Assembly: GCA_001828445.1 (NCBI GenBank)
Contig: MHYJ01000039.1
Location: forward strand, 1 to 5,547
Direction: 5' to 3'
Length of the DNA: 5,547 nt
DNA from: Planctomycetes bacterium RBG_16_43_13
GTDB lineage: Bacteria > Planctomycetota > MHYJ01
The translations under genes and the position numbers were made by a program. Within the stretch, counting starts at the first letter, position 1; each line of letters starts with the position of its first letter. The notes beneath the pieces are model-generated. The model saw only the letters and a list, made by a program, of their open reading frames with translations. It was not told the origin of the DNA and did no database searches. Below, piece by piece: positions 1 through 4,511 of this stretch.

Positions 1-344
1 ACAATCTCTCCTTTGTCAGTCACAAATACTGTCCCTGCAAAGGTGTTTGCATAAAACCTTACTGACTCAGCTCCTTCGGCTTTGCTCAGGACAGGCTTAA
101 TCTGTCCCTGATTCTCAATGAATGGCATCTGAAGTCCTGAAATTTTTTTCATCAATGCCTTTTGTTCTACCTCCGCCTTTGTCTCTCTATCCTTCCCTGT
201 GCTGGCACATGATATTTCAACTCCAGCCGAGTCATAACACTTCGTCTGCCCTGTCTGCGGTAAATCAACCGTATCGGCAAAGGCTAATGCAGGCAGAAAG
301 ACTGCAAGGACTACTGCTGAAAATATTAGTTTTTTGTTAAACAT
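1..344 (-). CDS. N-terminus of exported DUF7948/SBBP-family protein, cut by window edge
   Basis: The frame is open from ATG at 344 to the left edge (114 full codons, no stop). An AAGGAG Shine-Dalgarno five bases upstream supports this start. Residues 1-23 form a signal peptide: MFNKK, a hydrophobic stretch, then AFA before the likely cleavage site. Residues 28-50 read LPQTGQTKCYDSAGVEISC and onward, like the leader found just after the signal peptide in many DUF1566 (Lcl-domain) proteins. Residues 69-115 (QMPFIENQGQIK, then SVRFYANTFAGTVFVTDKGE) are nearly identical to residues 43-78 of the larger protein starting at 3552, so this is a tandem paralog with the start of a DUF7948-like domain. 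That domain normally precedes SBBP beta-propeller repeats, which would lie outside the window. About eight extra codons around PVLSKAEGAE come from a short palindromic repeat. It is probably a secreted or surface protein; its function is unknown. Confidence 0.85.
   Translation of the reverse strand, partial: MFNKKLIFSAVVLAVFLPALAFADTVDLPQTGQTKCYDSAGVEISCASTGKDRETKAEVEQKALMKKISGLQMPFIENQGQIKPVLSKAEGAESVRFYANTFAGTVFVTDKGEI
71..93. repeat. Short dispersed palindromic repeat inside coding sequence
   Basis: The bases CTCCTTCGGC...GCTCAGGACA form an imperfect palindrome (TCCT / AGGA arms). It resembles the widespread TCCTTCGACAAGCTCAGGA type of dispersed repeat; that resemblance is from memory. 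On the minus strand it is translated as PVLSKAEGA. The paralog at 3380-3400 lacks it and is 24 bases shorter between the same flanks, so the insertion kept the reading frame. Confidence 0.55.
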
Positions 345-349
345 AAAAA

Positions 350-355
350 CTCCTT
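350..355 (-). promoter_or_regulatory. Shine-Dalgarno site of the gene starting at 344
   Basis: On the minus strand AAGGAG is followed by TTTTT and then ATG, giving a five-base spacer. This fixes the start codon. The six-base T run just before it also belongs to a possible terminator-like hairpin. Confidence 0.8.
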
Positions 356-402
356 AAAAAAATGTTTCTGTAGGGCACACTGAAACATCGGGAGGTTGCC
401 CT
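356..402 (-). promoter_or_regulatory. Candidate structured leader: interleaved stems before the start of the 344 gene
   Basis: On the minus-strand RNA two stems interleave. AGGGCA (402-397) pairs with TGCCCT (377-372). ATGTTTC (388-382), which lies in the loop of the first stem, pairs with GAAACAT (368-362). They could form an H-type pseudoknot or be mutually exclusive. The second stem runs directly into a T tract (362-356) and then the Shine-Dalgarno, so it could act as an attenuator or block ribosome access. It matches no riboswitch family I recognise. A dispersed hairpin repeat is the alternative explanation. Confidence 0.35.
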
Positions 403-421
403 TTAACCTTTCTATACATTC

Positions 422-443
422 GGGCAGACACGTAGACCTGCCC
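422..443. repeat. Small palindromic repeat, GGGCAG/CTGCCC arms
   Basis: Six-base arms, GGGCAG (422-427) and CTGCCC (438-443), enclose a ten-base loop. The style resembles GGGCAGG...CCTGCCC dispersed repeats common in metagenome-derived anaerobes; that comparison is from memory. No function is assigned. Confidence 0.4.
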
Positions 444-450
444 TATATTT

Positions 451-478
451 CTGTATTCCTGTTAAAACAGGAATACAG
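451..478 (-). terminator. Perfect 13-bp hairpin downstream of the dockerin-end gene
   Basis: CTGTATTCCTGTT and its exact reverse complement are separated by only two bases. The hairpin lies 67 bases after the stop codon of the 545 gene and before the next gene. The minus-strand sequence after it is AAATATA rather than a T run, so it may be an RNA-stabilising hairpin or a repeat instead of a true intrinsic terminator. Confidence 0.4.
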
Positions 479-544
479 ATTTTCGTGACTACTATTGATT
501 ACCATTGAGTTTGAACCTCCATAATTTAATTTAGCTACTCTGAA

Positions 545-1069
545 TTAAATACACTGCTGTAACGGGTCTAATCCCAGCGCCATCCGTACTGTCAGAATTA
601 CGTCTAAAATATCCACAATGCCGTCATTGTTTATATCTGAACAGGGCTGAACAGGGTCTAATTTCAGAGCCATTCTTACTTCCAGTATCACATCGAGTAT
701 GTCAACAATCCCGTCTTTGTTTATGTCACCCATGAAACTGCTTATCTTTGCGACAAAGGCATCGTAACCCCCTGCATTGCTTGCCTGGATTGGAGATACA
801 GTCGGAAAGTTGGTGGAGTTGGTTCTGCCTATCACATACGCGCTTTCAGAGCTGTCTATGGCAATGTCCCAGGCGTAATCAGTGCCGCTTCCGCCCAGGT
901 ATGTGGAGTAGATGAAGGCCGAGCCAGCAGCATTTATCTTTGTGACAAAGGCATCTTTAACTCCTGCATTGCTTGCCTGGATTGGAGATGCAGTCGGAAA
1001 GTTAGTGGATTCGGTTTCACCTGCTATATATGCATTTCCAGAGCTGTCTGCAGTAATGCCCCAGCCCAC
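545..1069 (-). CDS. C-terminal part of frameshifted SBBP protein: last blades plus type I dockerin
   Basis: This is the 3' part of the gene beginning at 3552, separated from it by a one-base deletion at 1551-1552. The GTG at 1069 is only the first usable start codon after the break; the frame is open and homologous back to the frameshift, so 1069 is probably not a natural start. It encodes the rest of blade 9 and a shortened blade 10, then at 733-548 two Ca-binding dockerin repeats, GDINKDGIVDILDVILEVRM and SDINNDGIVDILDVILTVRM. Both have the DxNxDGxxDxxD loop spacing of dockerin type I, and the protein ends LGLDPLQQCI. Dockerins bind cohesin domains or act as Ca-dependent C-terminal modules. 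No cohesin is visible here. If the frameshift is real, this part is translated only by internal initiation or not at all. Confidence 0.75.
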   Translation of the reverse strand: MGWGITADSSGNAYIAGETESTNFPTASPIQASNAGVKDAFVTKINAAGSAFIYSTYLGGSGTDYAWDIAIDSSESAYVIGRTNSTNFPTVSPIQASNAGGYDAFVAKISSFMGDINKDGIVDILDVILEVRMALKLDPVQPCSDINNDGIVDILDVILTVRMALGLDPLQQCI

Positions 1070-2200
1070 ATCATAACCGCTTCCACCAAGGTATGTGGAG
1101 TAGAGAAGGGCTGAGCCTGAGGCATTTATCTTTGCGACAAAGGCATCCCTGCCTCCTGCCTTGCTTGCCTGGATTGGAGATGCAGTTGGAAAGTTGGTGG
1201 AGTCGGTTTTACCTGTTATGTATGCATTTCCAGAGCTGTCTACAGCAATGCAGTAACCCTCTTCAAAATTGCTTCCCCCGAGGTACGTTGAATAGACGAG
1301 CGCTGAACCAGAGGCATCTATCTTTGCGACAAAGGCATCGTAACCCCCTGCATTGCTACCCTGTATTGGAGATGCAGTCGGAAAGTTGGTTGAATTTGTG
1401 TAGCCTGATATATATGCATTTCCAGAACTATCTACAGTAATTGCCCAAGCGGCATCAGTACCGCTCCCGCCGAGGTATGTTGAGTAGACGAGGGCTGAGC
1501 CAGAGGCATTTATCTTTGCGGCAAAGGCATCGTAACCCCCTGCATTGCTTCCTGGATTGGAGATACAGTTGGAAAGTTGGTGGAGGTGGTTTCACCTGAT
1601 ATATATGCATTTCCAGAGCTGTCTGCAGTAATGCCCCAGCCCACATCATAACCGCTTCCACCAAGGTATGTGGAGTAGAGAAGGGCTGAGCCTGAGGCAT
1701 TTATCTTTGCGACAAAGGCATCCCTGCCTCCTGCCTTGCTTGCCTGGATTGGAGATGCAGTTGGAAAGTTGGTGGAGTCGGTTTTACCTGTTATGTATGC
1801 ATTTCCAGAGCTGTCTACAGCAATGCAGTAACCCTCTTCAAAATTGCTTCCCCCGAGGTACGTTGAATAGACGAGCGCTGAACCAGAGGCATCTATCTTT
1901 GCGACAAAGGCATCGTAACCCCCTGCATTGCTACCCTGTATTGGAGATGCAGTCGGAAAGTTGGTTGAATTTGTGTAGCCTGATATATATGCATTTCCAG
2001 AACTATCTACAGTAATTGCCCAAGCGGCATCAGTACCGCTCCCGCCGAGGTATGTTGAGTAGACGAGGGCTGAGCCAGAGGCATTTATCTTTGCGGCAAA
2101 GGCATCGTAACCCCCTGCATTGCTTCCCTGGATTGGAGATACAGTTGGAAAGTTGGTGGAGGTGGTTTCACCTGATATATATGCATTTCCAGAGCTGTCT
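1050..2200 (-). repeat. Exact tandem duplication of a three-blade, 576-bp block
   Basis: Positions 1050-1624 (575 bp) and 1625-2200 (576 bp) are identical apart from one missing C at 1551-1552. Identity continues for another 25 bases at 1025-1049 and then breaks down. The block is 192 codons, equal to three 64-residue blades, so the duplication was in frame before the base was lost. The lack of synonymous changes implies a very recent event or an assembly error. Confidence 0.9.
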
Positions 2201-3552
2201 AAAGCAATTTCCCAACCGCATGGGTAATCATAACCACTTCCCCCAAGGTACGTTGAGTATATGAGCGCTGAGCCTGAGGCATCTATCTTTGCGACAAAAG
2301 CATCTCTATCCCCTGCAAGGCTTCCCTGTATTGGCGATACAGTTGGAAAGTCGGCGGAGTAAGTGTACCCTGTTATATAGGCATTTCCAGAGCTGTCTAT
2401 AGCAATATTACCACAGCCGGAATCATTCAGGCTTCCACCGATGTATGTGGCGTAGAGGAGCGCTGAGCCAGAGGCATTTATCTTTGCGACAAAAATATCA
2501 TTGCCTCCTGCATTGCTTCCCTGTAGAGGAGATGCAGTCGGAAAGTCGGTGGAGGAGGTAGTCCCTGATACATACATATTTCCAGAACTGTCTACAGCAA
2601 TGCCCTGACCGAAATCAATAGTACCGCTTCCACCAAGGTATGTTGAGTAGACCAGGGTAGGGTCTATAATAAGCGGTTTTGTTTCATCGTATTGTGCAAC
2701 CTGAAAACCATATTCATTACCCTTGACTACATAAGCAACTTCAATGTATTGTCTTTCCGTAATAGTTATGTTTTGTTCCTGAGCGCTGACCCCTGAATGC
2801 TGTCCATTTACTGTCTCCTCCTGATAAGCTACAGGTTTTGTAAACTTGACAGTTCCAATCTCTGTCTCTATCTCAAGCTCTCCATCTTTATTTACTGTAA
2901 GCTGTTTTGCCCCTTGTATCTTTAGCTTTATGTCATTAATTGAGCCTTTAGGATGAACTGTAAAAAACTTCTCAACATTGTTTCCATAAGCCTTTAGCTT
3001 AAGCTCTATGCCTTTATAAACCTCTCCAAGACTTACCTCCTGCCATGTTGAGATATTTGTCCTCCAGTTTTCTTTTGCGCCTTTAAAATAATTTACCTTT
3101 GTTTCAGCTTTGTTAATGCCCTCTATTTTTGAGTCTTTATGGCGCTCAAGGCTTTCCCTTAATGCTACTGCCCTTGTGATAGAGTCTGGAGTCTGGAGTT
3201 CAGAGATATTTTGTCTGTGCTCTGTGCCTGCCTGTCCGGTAGGCAGGTTCGGAGTTTTGTCTTTTTGTCTGTGGTCTATGGTCTGTGGTCTTGGGTCTGT
3301 TTTTATCAGGCTATAAACAATCTCTCCTTTATCAGTCACAAATACCGTCCCTGCAAAGGTATTGGCATAAAACCTCACTGATTTATCTTTAATCTGTCCC
3401 TGATTCTCAATGAATGGCATCTGAAGCGCTGACACCTTCTTCATAAATGCATCCTTGTCTACACCTTCTTTTGCCTCCCCCCTAACTACTGGGGATGCAA
3501 GAAATATTAGTAGTATTAATAAAAACCATCTTGTCCTCAATGTGTTTTTCAT
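1510..3552 (-). CDS. Exported DUF7948 + SBBP beta-propeller protein, frameshifted before its dockerin end
   Basis: ATG at 3552 follows GGGAGG with a five-base spacer. Residues 1-27 are a signal peptide (MKNTLRTR, then WFLLILLIFLAS). Residues 45-298 match the DUF7948 type that precedes SBBP arrays: QMPFIENQGQI, then NYFKGAKENWRTNI, EVYKGIELKLKAYGNNVEK and LIIDPTLVYSTYLGG. From about residue 303 come tandem SBBP beta-propeller blades. The sixth blade changes frame after FPTVSPIQ, giving an unrelated tail (EAMQGVTMPLPQR) and a stop at 1510. Restoring one base at 1551-1552 continues the blades in frame to a dockerin ending at 545, for about 1002 residues in all. Residues 85-126 are a low-complexity linker containing NLPTGQAG, a translated palindromic repeat. 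It is probably a secreted or surface adhesive or scaffold protein. A paralog follows at 344. Family confidence is high; function is unknown. Confidence 0.85.
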   Translation of the reverse strand: MKNTLRTRWFLLILLIFLASPVVRGEAKEGVDKDAFMKKVSALQMPFIENQGQIKDKSVRFYANTFAGTVFVTDKGEIVYSLIKTDPRPQTIDHRQKDKTPNLPTGQAGTEHRQNISELQTPDSITRAVALRESLERHKDSKIEGINKAETKVNYFKGAKENWRTNISTWQEVSLGEVYKGIELKLKAYGNNVEKFFTVHPKGSINDIKLKIQGAKQLTVNKDGELEIETEIGTVKFTKPVAYQEETVNGQHSGVSAQEQNITITERQYIEVAYVVKGNEYGFQVAQYDETKPLIIDPTLVYSTYLGGSGTIDFGQGIAVDSSGNMYVSGTTSSTDFPTASPLQGSNAGGNDIFVAKINASGSALLYATYIGGSLNDSGCGNIAIDSSGNAYITGYTYSADFPTVSPIQGSLAGDRDAFVAKIDASGSALIYSTYLGGSGYDYPCGWEIALDSSGNAYISGETTSTNFPTVSPIQGSNAGGYDAFAAKINASGSALVYSTYLGGSGTDAAWAITVDSSGNAYISGYTNSTNFPTASPIQGSNAGGYDAFVAKIDASGSALVYSTYLGGSNFEEGYCIAVDSSGNAYITGKTDSTNFPTASPIQASKAGGRDAFVAKINASGSALLYSTYLGGSGYDVGWGITADSSGNAYISGETTSTNFPTVSPIQEAMQGVTMPLPQR
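1551..1552 (-). other. Frameshift site: CC here, CCC in the duplicate copy
   Basis: Positions 1549-1555 read TTCCTGG, while the otherwise identical copy at 2124-2131 reads TTCCCTGG. On the coding strand CAG GGA AGC becomes CAG GAA GCA. The downstream frame begins exactly where a one-base loss predicts, and every later blade is intact in that frame. It is either a real mutation or a sequencing or assembly error. Confidence 0.85.
3227..3247. repeat. Palindromic dispersed repeat translated as LPTGQAG
   Basis: CCTGCCT and AGGCAGG (7-base arms) flank GTCCGGT. On the coding strand it yields residues NLPTGQAGT of the DUF7948/SBBP protein. A related palindrome (ACCTGCCTG...CAGACAGGT) occurs in intergenic DNA at 4102-4123, showing the same repeat type both inside and outside genes. 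Confidence 0.6.
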
Positions 3553-3557
3553 AACTA

Positions 3558-3563
3558 CCTCCC
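3558..3563 (-). promoter_or_regulatory. Shine-Dalgarno site of the gene starting at 3552
   Basis: The minus strand reads AAGGGAGG, TAGTT, ATG. The strong GGGAGG core with a five-base spacer decides the start of the long SBBP protein. Confidence 0.8.
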
Positions 3564-3566
3564 TTC

Positions 3567-3583
3567 GTGTAATCTCATTACAC
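3567..3583. promoter_or_regulatory. Perfect palindrome GTGTAAT-CTC-ATTACAC beside the Shine-Dalgarno
   Basis: Seven-base perfect arms with a three-base centre end only three bases upstream of the extended Shine-Dalgarno. It could be an operator for a dimeric regulator or a small 5' UTR hairpin affecting translation. No known operator consensus is recognised. Confidence 0.35.
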
Positions 3584-3685
3584 CCGAATTAAAGTTTTTA
3601 ACTCTATCAAAAGAAACATTACAATTTATCTCTTCTCTCTAAAAACCACTAAAGGTTATATTCAGAATTTACAAAACTTATACTG

Positions 3686-3714
3686 ATATTAATATGAGCC
3701 TTTTAAAAAGTCAA
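3686..3714 (-). promoter_or_regulatory. Candidate sigma70 promoter of the SBBP gene
   Basis: On the minus strand TTGACT (3714-3709, five of six consensus bases) is followed after 17 bases by TAATAT (3691-3686, four of six). This predicts transcription starting near 3679 and a leader of about 125 bases before the ATG at 3552. The -35 box directly abuts the flanking repeat of the adjacent mobile element. Confidence 0.4.
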
Positions 3715-3949
3715 CATGTTTCTTTCTCCTGTCAAGCCAATTTAGAAATGTCCTATTTTTACCAAAATAGAAATGTCTGGTTTTATAAATTGTTGCTCAA
3801 TGCAGTTGTCATTCCGACTTGTTCGGAATCCCTCTGAAGAAGGATGCTGGACAAGCCAGCATGACAGACAGGGAGAGTTTAAAGGATAGCTGTATGGCAT
3901 GGCTATTTTAGGACATTTCTATTTTGGTGTTACACATGTTTCTTTCTCC
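3715..3949. mobile_element. 205-bp MITE-like element with 15-bp target duplication, IS481-like ends
   Basis: The element at 3730-3934 begins TGTCAAGCC and ends GGTGTTACA. Its ends are imperfect inverted repeats, 21 of the first 26 bases matching, including TAGAAATGTCCTA at both ends. A further copy of the motif, ACCAAAATAGAAATGTC, lies at 3761-3777. Perfect 15-bp direct repeats CATGTTTCTTTCTCC flank it exactly (3715-3729 and 3935-3949), as expected of a target-site duplication. TGT/ACA ends with long duplications fit the IS481 family as I know it, but no transposase is present, so this is a non-autonomous remnant. A palindromic cluster occupies its middle. Confidence 0.65.
3807..3866. repeat. 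Double-hairpin palindromic repeat nested in the MITE
   Basis: Outer arms TGTCAT (3807-3812) and ATGACA (3861-3866) enclose two perfect hairpins with seven-base stems and five-base loops. One is ATTCCGA/TCGGAAT (3811-3829) and the other ATGCTGG/CCAGCAT (3844-3862). The architecture is that of a REP-like dispersed repeat. Confidence 0.6.
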
Positions 3950-4009
3950 CTGAAATAGAGATAGGGAAGGCAGTCTCAGAATTTCTATAATCGACATATA
4001 AATCCCCCC

Positions 4010-4034
4010 ATCCCCCCTTTACTAAAGGGGGGAT
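4010..4034. repeat. Strong palindrome ATCCCCCCTTT-ACT-AAAGGGGGGAT
   Basis: Perfect 11-base arms surround a three-base loop. Read on the minus strand it gives PPLVKGGWGD-like peptides, a familiar mark of this dispersed repeat in bacterial genomes (from memory). A preceding AAATCCCCCC run doubles the C-rich half. Confidence 0.6.
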
Positions 4035-4101
4035 TTGTTTTAGCCTTTTAGTTTCAATGTCTTCTGTTAAATCCATAAAGTTCTTTTTTATAAGGTGTCG
4101 T

Positions 4102-4123
4102 ACCTGCCTGTCGGCAGACAGGT
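4102..4123. repeat. Palindromic repeat ACCTGCCTG-TCGG-CAGACAGGT
   Basis: Nine-base arms with one mismatch and a four-base loop. It is related to the palindrome translated inside the SBBP gene at 3227-3247. Confidence 0.55.
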
Positions 4124-4257
4124 AGAAATTCTTCACCAGCCTTCCCTATCTATTTTGTCAGTTTTACTGCATTTCTCAGTTCTATATCTATTTTTCGGTT
4201 AATCATGATAATCAGCAGTTATCTGTGTCCTATATAATAGTCTGTGTTTGTCTGTGG

Positions 4258-4392
4258 CTATCTTTCTCCGTTTATTGATTCAAGGGCTTCTTTGCCTGAT
4301 AAGGTCTCGTTTGCAAGGATTGCAAAACTCAGAGCCTCCTTGCCCCGAAACTTAAGGGCAGTGAGCGTCTCTCGTCTATAGAACAGAAATAC
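4258..4392 (-). pseudogene. 44-codon gene remnant resembling the AnmK C-terminus
   Basis: A frame between stops at 4393-4395 and 4258-4260 contains LKFRGKEALSFAILANETLS and then GKEALESINGER. The KEA.SFA.LA.ETL.G pattern resembles the C-terminal helix region of anhydro-N-acetylmuramic acid kinase (cell-wall recycling), which normally continues to a TGA-containing tail. That tail is absent, there is no ATG or Shine-Dalgarno, and the rest of the gene is missing. The stop comes from a CACAGACAAACACAGAC-type sequence that may itself be a dispersed repeat. The family call rests on a short motif and is tentative. Confidence 0.4.
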
Positions 4393-4450
4393 TTACGGAC
4401 CTGTTATGGTTATAGGGATAACTCTGTTATTATTCTACTCATTTCTCATC

Positions 4451-4487
4451 AAAAAAAAGGGAAGACCCCTCAAGGAGTCTTCCCTTT
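4451..4487 (-). terminator. Intrinsic terminator after the CARDB gene
   Basis: Fourteen-base arms, AAAGGGAAGACCCC and GGAGTCTTCCCTTT (one mismatch), enclose a four-base loop. On the minus strand the stem is followed by an eight-base T run (4458-4451). It begins 24 bases after the stop codon at 4512. Confidence 0.9.
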
Positions 4488-4511
4488 GAATAATCAATCT
4501 TACCGCTTCTG

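Larger units (their letters stand above)
734..2649 (-). repeat. Ten SBBP beta-propeller repeats, about 64 residues each
   Basis: Each unit reads STYLGGSG, a variable stretch, DSSGNAYISG.T.STNFPT, SPIQGSNAGG.DAFVAKI and ASGSALVY. That is the SBBP (Pfam beta-propeller repeat) pattern. Blades 1-3 are the most diverged. Blades 4-6 and the following three are products of an exact duplication. Blade 10 is truncated and runs directly into the dockerin. Removing the duplication leaves seven blades. Confidence 0.85.
3959..4151. repeat. MITE-like inverted repeat of 193 bp carrying further palindromes
   Basis: The ends 3959-3987 and 4123-4151 are inverted copies. AGATAGGGAAGGC and AGAATTTCTA match exactly on both sides of a six-base variable centre (23 of 29 bases). 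The interior holds a strong C/G palindrome (4010-4034) and another at 4102-4123. No clear target duplication is seen, so it may be a mobile element or a large stem structure. Confidence 0.5.

Noticed and set aside
122..340. Plus-strand 72-residue frame opposite the left gene
   Set aside because: It is antisense to a clear signal-peptide and DUF7948 coding sequence with its own Shine-Dalgarno.
356..402. Possible cyclic-di-GMP riboswitch because of the GGGCAACC segment
   Set aside because: The conserved GACGCAAAGCC core and tetraloop receptor pattern are missing.
1455..1700. Minus-strand 81-residue frame overlapping the blades
   Set aside because: It is an alternative-frame reading of SBBP repeat DNA around the frameshift, with no family features.
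1093..2264. Plus-strand open frames in the SBBP region, including two identical 115-residue ones
   Set aside because: They are antisense shadows of the SBBP repeats. The two identical frames simply reflect the tandem duplication.
734..2649. CRISPR-like regular spacing
   Set aside because: The period is about 192 bases, it is fully coding, and it matches SBBP protein repeats.
3110..3316. Plus-strand 68-residue frame opposite the DUF7948 region
   Set aside because: It is antisense to conserved coding sequence and consists largely of the low-complexity linker.
3930..4136. 68-residue minus-strand open frame, MKNFYLSADRQVR and onward
   Set aside because: It is assembled from dispersed repeats: LSADRQVR comes from the palindrome at 4102-4123 and PPLVKGGWGD from that at 4010-4034, with the end in the MITE. 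I see no conserved domain or convincing ribosome site.
4413..4422. TAGGGATAAC, resembling half of a homing endonuclease (I-SceI) site
   Set aside because: Only ten of eighteen bases match, which is expected by chance, and there is no intron or endonuclease nearby.
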